The position numbers and the translations under genes are program-made. A DNA stretch of 39,459 bases from Thermoplasmatota archaeon (GTDB lineage: Archaea; Thermoplasmatota; Thermoplasmata; Thermoplasmatales; GCA-001856825), in assembly GCA_023381415.1 (NCBI GenBank), contig JAMCUN010000023.1, positions 42,742-82,200 on the forward strand, read 5' to 3'. Positions 1 to 8,244 of this stretch are shown piece after piece. Below the pieces are notes generated by a model. The model saw only the letters and a program-made list of their open reading frames with translations. It searched no databases and had not been told where the DNA came from. Every line of letters starts with the position of its first letter. The first letter of the stretch is position 1.

Positions 1-105
1 GTAATTTTATTTCTGGCATTTATTCATTTTTATATTATACTAATTTCCATAATCTCTTCATATGCTAATTGAATAAAATTTAGGTATTCAACTGCAAAGT
101 ACAAA

Positions 106-178
106 TGGGCCCGACCGGATTCGAACCGGTGGTCTCCTCCGTGTCAGGGAGACGTCATAGCCGCTAGACCACGAGCCC
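106..178 (-). tRNA. tRNA-Val (anticodon GAC)
   Basis: On the minus strand this folds as a complete cloverleaf: a 7-bp acceptor stem (GGGCTCG with CGGGCCC), a D arm, a 5-bp anticodon stem with loop CTGACAC giving anticodon GAC, and a T arm ACCGG-TTCGAAT-CCGGT. The discriminator base is A. CCA is not encoded. No intron is seen. It reads valine GUC/GUU codons. A TATA-like stretch at 199-211, at the end of the next gene upstream, is suitably placed as its promoter. Confidence 0.96.
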
Positions 179-198
179 TACCTCGTCAGTATTGCATT

Positions 199-211
199 GA
201 TAATAATTTTT
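199..211 (-). promoter_or_regulatory. TATA-like promoter of tRNA-Val
   Basis: Read on the minus strand this is AAAAATTATTATC, about 20-30 nt before the 5' end of the tRNA, the usual distance for an archaeal TATA box. It lies directly after the stop codon of the LigB-like gene, so the tRNA can be transcribed independently. Assigned from spacing and composition only. Confidence 0.5.
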
Positions 212-212
212 C

Positions 213-983
213 TCATTCTGCCGTTGCAAACAACATTCCAAAGTATTCTTGCAGGTAGTAATAATGGAACTTCGGTTTAAGAGACCCCTGCTCGATGAAA
301 CCATGCAACATCAGAAGGTTCCAGTAGCTATCAGGTTTAGCGCCTTCAATGTAATCATCATCTAATGAAAAGAGTTCGTCGAATTTATTACTCTCGATTG
401 CCTTTTTTACAATGCTGTCGTATTTTTTAGCCCTGGTGTCGAACCCATATGGCCCTTTTTTAGAATGAGTGTGTGCCTGATCTGCGCTGAATACAACGGA
501 TATTTTCCTTTCCGATTTGGAAACGACTTCAAACATCTTTCTGCCAAGTGAAATAAGCAAGTCTCTCTTGGATGTCCTCCACTGTCCGAGCAATGATACC
601 TTCTTATCGCAGAAAAAGGTAAGGGGAATCAGGGAGCCGAAATCTACTGGGAAAGTTGACAATTTGCCGCTAGTGGTCACAAAGTTAGTCTCCACGAAAT
701 ACTTCGACTTCTTTATTAACAGGGAGTTTAGCTCCCTGTCTGTTTCATACTCCCCCTTCAGGGTACTTTTCCCTATTTCATACTTTCCTGAAAGATATTG
801 GGTGTTCACGACTGGTAGGCCACAGGGAATTCTAAGCGAATGAGGGCTAATGATAAGAATGGTTTCAGACGGATCATTTTTGGACTCCTTTGCAATCGAT
901 TTATTCATTTCTCTGCTCTCACGATTTGGGAAGCTGAGTATTTCGTCCCCATGCGGAATCAGATATGTTTTGACGAGCGTCAT
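213..983 (-). CDS. LigB/MEMO-like class III extradiol dioxygenase family protein
   Basis: 256 aa with the LigB fold signature. The N-terminal PHGDE (about residues 10-14), the SPHS segment (about 46-49) and the block SADQAHTH followed by GPYGFD supply the histidines that bind iron in class III extradiol dioxygenases. The family also contains MEMO-type proteins with no proven dioxygenase activity, so the reaction is not known. Archaeal members occur in most genomes and look like housekeeping genes. It starts directly after the stop of the Nre repair gene, with no gap, so it is probably co-transcribed in the operon methyltransferase-Trm112-Nre-LigB. No signal peptide or membrane segment is visible; the protein should be cytosolic. 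Confidence 0.8.
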   Translation of the reverse strand: MTLVKTYLIPHGDEILSFPNRESREMNKSIAKESKNDPSETILIISPHSLRIPCGLPVVNTQYLSGKYEIGKSTLKGEYETDRELNSLLIKKSKYFVETNFVTTSGKLSTFPVDFGSLIPLTFFCDKKVSLLGQWRTSKRDLLISLGRKMFEVVSKSERKISVVFSADQAHTHSKKGPYGFDTRAKKYDSIVKKAIESNKFDELFSLDDDYIEGAKPDSYWNLLMLHGFIEQGSLKPKFHYYYLQEYFGMLFATAE

Positions 984-2213
984 CTAATTCACGTATTCGG
1001 TTATCTTCCTTTGCTGCTTAATTGTTTGGTACGTCTTACTGTCCTGTCTTAAGTCCTTTTTGCGCCTGATTCTTATAATGTCAAAGAATTGATCTACGCT
1101 TTCCAGATAATTCAGTTCATTCATGGCATATTTCACGTTTTCCCTAACCTGCCAGACTCCAAGAGGCATCGTGTATTCCCCATCTATGAATCTAATTACC
1201 AGTATGTTCCCCTTCCTCTCTATCTTCCTTAGGAACTCCAGGATTGGAAGTTTTGCAGCAAAAAAGGCACCAGCAATCTTAGGGTTCACGACCATCCTTC
1301 CGGGTTTTTCATAATCTCCCTCCGCCCCTGATTCCCTGGGGCCGGTCCATATGGATCCATTGTTCCAGTTCTCTATCATCTCGAATGAGTAGTCTCCAGG
1401 AAGGATGAGGATGTAATATTCGTTACCAATTCTCCTGAAATGGAAGTACATTACACCATCTACCTCAGGGAAATTGCGAATTTCGGAAATCATGCGATCT
1501 GAAATCGTCTTGTCCACCGCGGTAATTGCCCACCTCGTCGGAACGATCTTCCTGTTCCTGGTCCTACCAACCATCCCAGCAGAGAAAACCTTCTCGATTG
1601 TGTAAATGGAAGTTTGCGGGTAAAGAATTTCCAGGGCGTCAGTTGCTTTGACATCTGTATCGTAATATATCTTCTCAACTAGAGGGTCCGAAGCAGAGCT
1701 TTCGTGGTAGAAATTCTTGGCATATCCTCCAGGGCCGAAAGGTTGGGATTCTGCCGAAAAATCAATCTTTCTCTCCACGGAAGAGTATTCAATCTCGCTG
1801 AAAACTGGTCTTGATGAAAGGATCAGATCGTGAAGTTCCAGTAGATAACCATTCGGGTCGGATGGTGCATATATAGGGAGAACCTTGTATCCCCTATACA
1901 ATGAAAAACGAAGGTGGGCGATTTGGTCGATGGACATATTTCCCCATCTGTCCGGTCTTTCGTAAATTTCAGTGTCTCCACGATTGGCTGGCAAAGCCGG
2001 CCCTATCCTGACCTTGGGATATCCGTGGTGACCAACAAAGAGGGAAGGAGGGCTGTTTCCTGAAACGTCTCCGATCTTGACTGATATCCCCTGGGTTGCA
2101 TAGACTTTTGCAACAATCGGGCAGGCTGATTTGCCACATAGCAATTTTGACCCTTTGCATCTTATGCAGAGTGAGACCGGTATGTTCTTTAGTTCGCCGT
2201 CAGCGTTGATCAT
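984..2213 (-). CDS. Nre family DNA repair protein (DUF650/DUF651) with C-terminal PIP-like motif
   Basis: 409 aa. The N-terminus has a four-cysteine zinc-finger-like motif (C16, C19, C26, C31), followed by DVSGNSPPSLFVGHHGYP and VRIGP, hallmarks of the archaeal Nre (DUF650) family. NreA/NreB of Haloferax are needed for repair of DNA damage and bind the sliding clamp PCNA through a C-terminal PIP box. Here the last residues contain Q401-x-x-I404-x-x-Y407-V408, close to a PIP box, so PCNA binding is a reasonable inference. The ATG overlaps the TGA of the Trm112 gene (ATGA), which points to translational coupling. The Trm112-Nre link may only reflect operon packing. Confidence 0.9.
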   Translation of the reverse strand: MINADGELKNIPVSLCIRCKGSKLLCGKSACPIVAKVYATQGISVKIGDVSGNSPPSLFVGHHGYPKVRIGPALPANRGDTEIYERPDRWGNMSIDQIAHLRFSLYRGYKVLPIYAPSDPNGYLLELHDLILSSRPVFSEIEYSSVERKIDFSAESQPFGPGGYAKNFYHESSASDPLVEKIYYDTDVKATDALEILYPQTSIYTIEKVFSAGMVGRTRNRKIVPTRWAITAVDKTISDRMISEIRNFPEVDGVMYFHFRRIGNEYYILILPGDYSFEMIENWNNGSIWTGPRESGAEGDYEKPGRMVVNPKIAGAFFAAKLPILEFLRKIERKGNILVIRFIDGEYTMPLGVWQVRENVKYAMNELNYLESVDQFFDIIRIRRKKDLRQDSKTYQTIKQQRKITEYVN

Positions 2214-2383
2214 TCTGGTGGCAGAAGGTTTGGTATCCCTTCCTCAATTGGATACCTGTTGTGGCACTTAACGCATTCTAAAACCCCTTCCAGAATCTCT
2301 TCTCCGTCCTCTTTGCTGATTGTGAGAGTGAGATCTTCCTTACATACCGGGCAGCATATAATATCAAGAAGATCCTTTTTCAT
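2210..2383 (-). CDS. Trm112-like zinc-ribbon methyltransferase activator
   Basis: A 57-aa protein starting MKKDLLDIICCPVCKEDL and ending with a CVKCHNRYPIEEGIPNLLP-like segment. The two CxxC pairs (C11/C14 and C37/C40) and the IEEGIPNLLP ending are typical of Trm112/UPF0434. In eukaryotes and archaea Trm112 is a small hub that stabilises and activates SAM-dependent methyltransferases acting on tRNA, rRNA and release factor. It lies 55 nt downstream of a methyltransferase gene on the same strand, which makes that enzyme a possible partner. Its stop overlaps the start of the Nre gene by 4 nt. Confidence 0.88.
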   Translation of the reverse strand: MKKDLLDIICCPVCKEDLTLTISKEDGEEILEGVLECVKCHNRYPIEEGIPNLLPPE

Positions 2384-2438
2384 GACCGATAAATAGCTTT
2401 ATCAATTAATAGCTTGTGCAGACTTTTGTTTAGAAACG

Positions 2439-3089
2439 TCACTTTGTGCCGTAAACTATTGCTGCAGAAGGAGAGAAAAACCGTTTTATCTTAACATCCC
2501 TGAAACCTGCTGCCTTCATCTCTTCTGCAATTACCTCTGGCGTCTTGAAATTCTTAACGGTCATAGCAAGGTAACTGTACGAATCTGACGAAGAGGCAAT
2601 CCTAGCAATCCTGGGTAGAAGGCGGTAAAAGTAGAGGGAAAAGAAATCTGATACCAACCTCCTTTTCTCCGGAAATGCATCAAGATTTGCCATTATACCT
2701 CCCCTGGAAAGCGTCCTGTTGGCTTCTTTGAAGTATTCTTCCGTTGAAGGTAAATTCCGGAGTACGAAAGAGGAAACTATTGCGTCGAAACTTTCAGACT
2801 TGAGAGGCATTTCTGTTGCAGAAGCTAGGAGCAGCCTTCCCACATTCTTGTTCAAGGCCAGCATCTCCCTGGTAACGTCAAGTCCTATGAAATTTCCGTT
2901 AGACCCAGCAAGGCTTTCAAGTTTGCCTGTACCGGTTCCAACGTCAAGTATTTTCTCCCTTGCTCCGATTAATCTAAGAAGTGTGATACGCCAGAAGACA
3001 TCCATGCCCAGCGACATATAGGTGTTCATCTTATCGTATATTGAAGGAATTTCCCTGAATACAGCCTTGACTTTTTCCACTTCTGGCAT
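2439..3089 (-). CDS. UbiE/MenG-like SAM-dependent methyltransferase
   Basis: 216 aa with the class I methyltransferase core: motif I ILDVGTGTGKL (about residues 47-57), the acidic LDVT strand end, and a post-I FDAIVSSFVLRNLP segment characteristic of UbiE/COQ5 enzymes. The opening (VFREIPSIYDKMN) also matches UbiE, whose members usually begin FDxIAxxYDxMN. UbiE/MenG methylates demethylmenaquinone at C2. A menA gene lies 0.7 kb away, so a quinone role is plausible. The gene heads an operon with Trm112, so a Trm112-dependent target is an alternative. The start is ATG, 41 nt from the divergent pyrH, and both promoters must share that gap. Confidence 0.85.
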   Translation of the reverse strand: MPEVEKVKAVFREIPSIYDKMNTYMSLGMDVFWRITLLRLIGAREKILDVGTGTGKLESLAGSNGNFIGLDVTREMLALNKNVGRLLLASATEMPLKSESFDAIVSSFVLRNLPSTEEYFKEANRTLSRGGIMANLDAFPEKRRLVSDFFSLYFYRLLPRIARIASSSDSYSYLAMTVKNFKTPEVIAEEMKAAGFRDVKIKRFFSPSAAIVYGTK

Positions 3090-3130
3090 CTATCCATGAA
3101 AGTATTTATTCTATTATAGGTTGTTGAGGC

Positions 3131-3787
3131 GTGAGCGGGCCAGTCATAAGCCTAGGCGGATCAATATTCTCGAAGAGCGATGAAAAATACCTGATGGAAT
3201 TCATAGGGAAGATAAGGAAGGTGGAAGGATACGCTCTGGTGGTCGGAGGTGGACCTATGGCCAGGGACGAAATACTCAGACTCAGAAAACTGGGGGCGAA
3301 GGAATATTATCTTGATGTAATGGGAATACAGGCCACAAGGCTGAACGCCACCATGGTCTCTCTTGCGCTCGGGAACCTGATGGAAATACCAAGGTCGATA
3401 GACGAGGCAGTAAGACAGATGAAGCTATACGAAAAAGTCGTTATGGGAGGCACCGAGCCGGGACACACCACTGATGCTGTATCCCTGCTCCTTGCGGAAG
3501 CTCTCGACAGGGATACGGTTGTAAACGTGACCAATGTGGATCACCTTTACGACAGGGACCCCAAGCTGAAGGGAGCAAACAAAATAGAGAGTATTTCCTA
3601 TTCGTCTGCAATAGCAATGATAACTTCGGAAAAGAGGGCTGCAGGCGCGAATTTCCCACTTGATATCCTTTCCCTGAACATAGCAAGACGCAGCAACATC
3701 AAGATCAAGATAGTCTCCTTCAGGAATCCTTCGAACGTTTTCAGAGCCATCGGAGGAAAGGAGTTCGAAGGCACCACTGTCTCTTAA
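3131..3787 (+). CDS. pyrH: UMP kinase, archaeal type
   Basis: 218 aa of the amino acid kinase family. It converts UMP to UDP in pyrimidine nucleotide synthesis. Visible motifs are the N-terminal phosphate loop SLGGSIF, GGGPMAR for UMP binding, the GIQATRLNA helix, the MGGTEPGHTTDAV segment, and TNVDHLYDRDPK, which closes the nucleotide site. Length and motif order match archaeal PyrH. The start is GTG; a TATA-like box at about 3101-3110 lies 25 nt upstream, so the mRNA is probably leaderless. It is transcribed divergently from the UbiE-like gene and faces menA, with 26 nt between the two stop codons. Confidence 0.95.
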   Translation: MSGPVISLGGSIFSKSDEKYLMEFIGKIRKVEGYALVVGGGPMARDEILRLRKLGAKEYYLDVMGIQATRLNATMVSLALGNLMEIPRSIDEAVRQMKLYEKVVMGGTEPGHTTDAVSLLLAEALDRDTVVNVTNVDHLYDRDPKLKGANKIESISYSSAIAMITSEKRAAGANFPLDILSLNIARRSNIKIKIVSFRNPSNVFRAIGGKEFEGTTVS

Positions 3788-3813
3788 TCTGAAATTGAGC
3801 AGCCACCAAGTGA

Positions 3814-4713
3814 TTACAGGAACAGGGCTACGGAAATAATCACGAGCATTGTGAAGAGGAAGTGGAGTCCGACGGAGTAGTTCGTCTGCCTTGCGATCTT
3901 AATAGAAGACCTCGGCAGATAGGCTATATGAATCAAAGATACTGCAAAAACTATAATGGCGGCAATCACTAGCTTACCAAACACTGATATCATTATTGAA
4001 GAGGTTATCAGCATGATTGGATAGATTATCCTGAAATGTTTCATTCTAAATCCATCTTCCCTGTCTTCTGGAAGGTGGTGGAGGTATCTGATAGATGATG
4101 CCAGTAGGCCGAGGCTGAGCGAAACCAATATCTCTACAAGCGTTACCTGGTGTCCCAGGGCAAGAATGGTACCCAATACGGGGAAAGGGCCGAAAGAAAA
4201 GAAAGTTGCTACCTCGCCTATCCCCCTTGCTCCCAGTTTAATTGGGGGGACAACGTACATCAGCGAAAGGAATACAGCGGTGAGACCAAGGTATAGCAAC
4301 GTCAGATTTCTGGTGATATAGACTACGGCGAGGCCAGTAACTACTGCTACTGTAAGCATAAGGATAAACGACACCCTGACCGATGAAGGTTTGACTCCCA
4401 GTTTCTCTATGAAGTATGAACCAAGGGGGTAAACAGTATCTTCATTCCTCAGGGGTCTCGAATTTTCGTGGTCGAAATAATCCATTGCCAGGTTCATACC
4501 AGCTTGCATCGAAACAGTTACCAGGAGAAGTAAAGGGACGATGTAGGATATCTGGAACCTGGAAAACGACCATCCGATGAGGACAGGGCTTATACTGGTA
4601 AAGTAAATGGGTGCCTTCAGTCCCTTTATAAACTCCCAAACTCTCATTCGCATCCCGTGATTATGAAGAACCTTAATTACATTTTCAGGTCTGTCCTGAT
4701 CCGAATGATTCAC
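3814..4713 (-). CDS. menA: UbiA-family polyprenyltransferase, probable MenA
   Basis: 299 aa with about eight hydrophobic helices. It carries the two Asp-rich motifs of UbiA enzymes: N74-L-A-M-D78-Y-F-D81 in the first cytosolic loop, and DREDGF at about residues 216-221. UbiA enzymes join a polyprenyl chain to an aromatic acceptor or related substrate. The NxxxDxxD form with NSRPLR after it resembles MenA, which prenylates 1,4-dihydroxy-2-naphthoate. A role in menaquinone-type quinones is supported by the nearby UbiE-like gene. The ATG overlaps the stop of the radical SAM gene by 4 nt (ATGA), so the two are coupled. Archaeal lipid geranylgeranyltransferases belong to the same superfamily and are the main alternative. 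Confidence 0.85.
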   Translation of the reverse strand: MNHSDQDRPENVIKVLHNHGMRMRVWEFIKGLKAPIYFTSISPVLIGWSFSRFQISYIVPLLLLVTVSMQAGMNLAMDYFDHENSRPLRNEDTVYPLGSYFIEKLGVKPSSVRVSFILMLTVAVVTGLAVVYITRNLTLLYLGLTAVFLSLMYVVPPIKLGARGIGEVATFFSFGPFPVLGTILALGHQVTLVEILVSLSLGLLASSIRYLHHLPEDREDGFRMKHFRIIYPIMLITSSIMISVFGKLVIAAIIVFAVSLIHIAYLPRSSIKIARQTNYSVGLHFLFTMLVIISVALFL

Positions 4714-6392
4714 TTCCGAGAAGAATGAAGTGACCTGTATATCATGAAGATGAGCTTCTTCTCCCCTGATGTCGGATCACCCCACATTATCTGCTTCTTC
4801 AGTATAGTGTACTTGTCCCCACAGTCCTTTATCAGGGCTTCGCCGCGGGAAAGCATCCCGTAATCCCCAGCTCTGGACAACCTCACAGCAAGCCTGCTCG
4901 ATTCGAGGACATGATGGGATCTCGAATACTCCTCCCTGTCGATATATCCAAGCTCCTCTTTATCCTTGAGAAGTAGGTCTATCGCGTCATATGTAGTCTC
5001 CACGATCGTCTGCCTATCCATCCAATCAGTTTCATAACTCAGGAAATCCTCCCAGGTTCTCCCCTGATCAAGCCCATTGTAATGGTCCAACAGAGTCCTG
5101 AACCGTAATTTGTACCCCATGCCCGGGGTCTCGAATGCCTTCGACCCAGGATCTAGAAATGGAGAAAGAGGAGATGTAAACACAAACAGTCTCTTGTCGT
5201 TGTTGTTCGACTCCATCAAGTGCCTTGCGTACTTTACGTCCTTCAGAACGTCTTCTCTAGTCTGACCACTGAGACCTACCATGAAATAGACGTCCATCTT
5301 CTTGCCGCCGAGGTCCATGAAGTCGAAAACAAATTTTTCCAGAGCCTTGTTGACGTAGGGCCTCCCATTCTTGAACCTGATTCTGTCGTCTGACGAATCA
5401 GGTGAGATTTCCATAGATACATCGGGTGAAGCCCGCATGAGTTTCAGAAGGCGTTCTCTCGTATGAGGAACAAATACTTCCATCAGCAAAGGGACATCCA
5501 AGCCCTCCTTCCTTAGGTTATCGAATATGTAGTCAGTCTCCCTGTCTGGTCTCATCAGTATGTCCCCAGCAACAAATACGGGAATCTTAAGGTCGTCGTT
5601 TATCCTCATGATGTCCTCAACAATCTTCTGTGAGGACCTGAAAATAGGTCCCGACCTGTTGTAGAAATTCTTGAATGCAAAGTACGAACCTCCGCAGATC
5701 CCGCAGCTGTAAGAACAGCCGTGAGTGGATAGGACCATTGCCACTGGCTCCTTCATCCAGTCACAATAAGGAAGATGACCAGAAACGTCCATCGTCTTTA
5801 TTGAACTCTTGATTATCTGAGTGTAGTCAAATTCCTGGTAGTCCATATCTGGCACGAAGGTGAATCCGTTATCCCTTACCCTGCCATTATCCCTGAAGAT
5901 GGCATTAGGAACATCTTCCATCCTCCTTCCCTCAAGGACCATTTCCATCGGCTGCTCCGTCGTGTCCCCTCTTATAACGAGATCTACGTCCTTGAAGTTT
6001 GCCATAATCTCCTTTGCATAGTATGTTGCCGAGAAGCCACCCAACATCACCTTGATATCAGGTCTTTCCTCCTTTATGATCCTTGCAAGGTTCAAAGCGC
6101 CGTGCACATGTGGAAGCCAGTGCAAATCTATGCCTATGTAATTGGTATCAATCTTAAGGAGTTCTTCGTTGAAGTCATACTTTCTTGAACCCAGCATCTT
6201 TAGTGCGATGTTGTCGATTCTCACTCTGTACCCTCTGGCGTTCAGGTAGGAAAGTATTGCAAGGAATCCAATGGGGTACATCTCAAAAACGCCAGTGCTT
6301 GGAACCAGTTCTGATATTGGGCCTGCTACGATGTCCCTCTTCCTGAAGTCATAAATGGAAGGGGGATGCATTAGAACGAGGTCGAATTTCAC
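4710..6392 (-). CDS. B12-binding domain/radical SAM protein
   Basis: 560 aa from a GTG start. Residues about 1-150 resemble a cobalamin-binding Rossmann domain (HPPSIYDF near the start; IKVMLGGFSATYYAKEI at about 113-129). A radical SAM domain follows with C226-x3-C230-x2-C233 for the 4Fe-4S cluster. The arrangement resembles a Thermoplasma-containing B12/radical SAM family; such enzymes often methylate unreactive carbons. The frame is open to 6635, but the GTG at 6392 fits the domain start, avoids overlap with the divergent gene, and sits behind a TATA-like stretch in 6405-6425. It is coupled by a 4-nt overlap to menA, suggesting that it acts on the quinone ring or side chain. Substrate unproven. 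Confidence 0.85.
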   Translation of the reverse strand: MKFDLVLMHPPSIYDFRKRDIVAGPISELVPSTGVFEMYPIGFLAILSYLNARGYRVRIDNIALKMLGSRKYDFNEELLKIDTNYIGIDLHWLPHVHGALNLARIIKEERPDIKVMLGGFSATYYAKEIMANFKDVDLVIRGDTTEQPMEMVLEGRRMEDVPNAIFRDNGRVRDNGFTFVPDMDYQEFDYTQIIKSSIKTMDVSGHLPYCDWMKEPVAMVLSTHGCSYSCGICGGSYFAFKNFYNRSGPIFRSSQKIVEDIMRINDDLKIPVFVAGDILMRPDRETDYIFDNLRKEGLDVPLLMEVFVPHTRERLLKLMRASPDVSMEISPDSSDDRIRFKNGRPYVNKALEKFVFDFMDLGGKKMDVYFMVGLSGQTREDVLKDVKYARHLMESNNNDKRLFVFTSPLSPFLDPGSKAFETPGMGYKLRFRTLLDHYNGLDQGRTWEDFLSYETDWMDRQTIVETTYDAIDLLLKDKEELGYIDREEYSRSHHVLESSRLAVRLSRAGDYGMLSRGEALIKDCGDKYTILKKQIMWGDPTSGEKKLIFMIYRSLHSSRK

Positions 6393-6472
6393 TAGCTCTA
6401 TATTAAATCCACAGATATATAGATTTAAAAAGAAACCGAAAAAAGATAAATCCTGAGCTTTCATAGACAAAT

Positions 6473-6478
6473 GGTGAT
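6473..6478 (+). promoter_or_regulatory. Shine-Dalgarno GGTGAT before the saccharopine dehydrogenase-like gene
   Basis: GGTGAT is complementary to the archaeal 16S rRNA 3' end (core AUCACC) and sits 3 nt before the GTG at 6482. It is one of the few clear ribosome binding sites in a window dominated by apparently leaderless genes, and it supports the GTG start. The AT-rich box at about 6441-6450 is about 35 nt from the start, consistent with a short leader. Confidence 0.5.
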
Positions 6479-6481
6479 AAG

Positions 6482-7600
6482 GTGAGAGTTCTTGTTCTTG
6501 GAGGAGGAATGGTCGGGGAGGGGATCGCCTTTGCACTGAAAAACGAAAACGAGGTGACGATTGCCGACTATAGCACTGAAAAACTTCAGAGATTAAAGAA
6601 GAAACTTGGGATAGATACAATAAAGGTAGATGCATTCAAGGAGCCGCTTGCCCCTGTCATGAAAGGCTTCGACGTGGTATCGGGCGCACTTCCTGGCAGG
6701 TTGGGAATGAAGGTAATCAGGGAAGCATGCAAGGCAAAGGTAGACCTGGTGGACAACAGTTTCATGGAGGAGGATTTCTACAATCTCGAAAAGGAGGTAT
6801 CTAATGCAGGAATCACAGTGGTTCCAGATGCTGGGATAGCTCCGGGTCTCTCCAATGCGATCGTCGGAAGGGTAGCGGCGGAATACGAGTTTCTCGAAAA
6901 TGTAGACATCAAGGTGGGCGGGCTGCCAGAAAAGAACATACCTCCTATCGGGTACAAGATAGTTTTTTCCCCAATTGACACCCTGGACGAATTCACGAGG
7001 AAGGTGCAGATAATAAAGGACGGAAAGATTGTAGATACTGAACCAGGAGAAGGACTGGAATATTTCTTTGTCAACGGGCTAGGGTCCTTGGAGGCTTTCT
7101 ATACTAATGGCTTGAGGTCGCTCTTGAGAAATATAAAGGTGAAGAATATGGTGGAGAAGACAGTCAGGTATAGAGGGCACATAGACAAGATGAATTTTCT
7201 CAAGGAAATAGGCATGATGGGCGAGACCAGGATTGAAGTCGGTGGAGCCGAAGTGACCCCAAAGGAAGTACTAGCGTCAGTATTTCTGAAGAATCTGAGT
7301 TTTCCTGATGTACGGGATATACTGTATATGGAAATAAGGATAATACCTGCAGGACGAAAGGATGAAGTTGTCTATACAGTATTTGACAAGGAAGACCCAA
7401 ACACCGGCTATACTGCAATGACGAGGACGACAGGATTCACCAATGCCGCATTCACTCGACTGATGCTCAAGGGAATGATCAAAGAGAAGGGGCTGGCCCC
7501 GCCAGAGATAATAGCGAAGGACGTCAAGAACTTCAACGAAGTCTTAGACTTTCTAGGGAAAATGGGTATTGCTGTGTCTACAAGCAAAAACGCCAGATGA
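6482..7600 (+). CDS. Saccharopine dehydrogenase-like NAD(P)-binding oxidoreductase
   Basis: 372 aa. The N-terminal Rossmann fold carries VLGGGMVGEGIA (residues 4-15), and the PDAGIAPGLSNAIVG segment (about 118-132) is typical of the saccharopine dehydrogenase / lysine 6-dehydrogenase superfamily. The family includes enzymes of lysine metabolism and of polyamine synthesis (carboxynorspermidine synthase), so the substrate cannot be fixed from sequence. The GTG start is supported by GGTGAT just upstream. The last codons overlap the ATG of the Dph6-like gene by 4 nt, which suggests an operon. It is transcribed divergently from the radical SAM gene across an 89-bp gap. Confidence 0.85.
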   Translation: MRVLVLGGGMVGEGIAFALKNENEVTIADYSTEKLQRLKKKLGIDTIKVDAFKEPLAPVMKGFDVVSGALPGRLGMKVIREACKAKVDLVDNSFMEEDFYNLEKEVSNAGITVVPDAGIAPGLSNAIVGRVAAEYEFLENVDIKVGGLPEKNIPPIGYKIVFSPIDTLDEFTRKVQIIKDGKIVDTEPGEGLEYFFVNGLGSLEAFYTNGLRSLLRNIKVKNMVEKTVRYRGHIDKMNFLKEIGMMGETRIEVGGAEVTPKEVLASVFLKNLSFPDVRDILYMEIRIIPAGRKDEVVYTVFDKEDPNTGYTAMTRTTGFTNAAFTRLMLKGMIKEKGLAPPEIIAKDVKNFNEVLDFLGKMGIAVSTSKNAR

Positions 7601-8244
7601 AAGCGATATCTCTTCTCTCCGGCGGCAAGGACTCGTTTATGAGTCTCCTGATCGCCATTTCATTAGGGATGGAAGTGGAACGTACGATTACCGTGAAAGC
7701 AGATCAGGATTCATACATGTTCCATTATCCAAATGCTGAGCTGGGAAGAACACTTTCGGAAATGATGGGGATTCAAAACGCACTTGTCAGCGAATCTAAT
7801 TTTTACGAAATCCTCTCCTCCTATTCCGGTAGTGTGCTTATAGCTGGAGCTGTTGAATCAGAGTTTCAGAAGACAAAGCTGGAGGAATTATGCGATGAAT
7901 TAGGCCTAAAGACATTCTTTCCCTTGTGGAGGAGAAATCAGGAATCAATAATCCTGGATTTCATCTCTACCGGTTCGAAGGCGATCTTCGTTTCTGTCGC
8001 CGCAGAAGGCCTGGATGAGAGATTGTTAGGCAGGGAAATAGATCAAGATGCACTCAATTTTCTAAAGGAAATGAATTCGAAGTATGGAATATCAATAGTT
8101 GGGGAAGGAGGAGAATACGAAACTTTGGTCACCTGTTCCCCTTTCGCGAACGACTGCATTGAAATTCTCGAATCGGAAATCGTCGACAGGGGGATCCAGA
8201 AAAATTTGAGGATAAACAGGACAAGGATGGTCAGTTCCTTATGA
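7597..8244 (+). CDS. Diphthine-ammonia ligase family protein (Dph6-like ATP pyrophosphatase)
   Basis: 215 aa. It has the N-type ATP-pyrophosphatase loop LLSGGKDSFMS at residues 6-16 and the strongly conserved GEGGEYETLVT block near residue 170, both diagnostic of the MJ0570/Dph6 family. Dph6 performs the last step of diphthamide synthesis on elongation factor 2, amidating diphthine with ammonia and ATP. Length fits the archaeal form, which lacks the C-terminal extensions of the yeast enzyme. It overlaps the preceding gene by 4 nt. It runs into the ZPR1 gene on the other strand with a 14-nt overlap of the two 3' ends. ZPR1 is also linked to elongation factors in eukaryotes, but the pairing may be accidental. 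Confidence 0.9.
   Translation: MKAISLLSGGKDSFMSLLIAISLGMEVERTITVKADQDSYMFHYPNAELGRTLSEMMGIQNALVSESNFYEILSSYSGSVLIAGAVESEFQKTKLEELCDELGLKTFFPLWRRNQESIILDFISTGSKAIFVSVAAEGLDERLLGREIDQDALNFLKEMNSKYGISIVGEGGEYETLVTCSPFANDCIEILESEIVDRGIQKNLRINRTRMVSSL

Noticed and set aside
517-843. Plus-strand ORF of 108 aa opposite the LigB-like gene
   Set aside because: It lies fully inside a well-supported minus-strand gene and has no recognisable domain.
6393-6635. N-terminal extension of the radical SAM ORF to 641 aa
   Set aside because: It overlaps the divergent saccharopine dehydrogenase-like gene, has low-complexity content, and the domain starts cleanly at the GTG at 6392 behind a TATA-like stretch.
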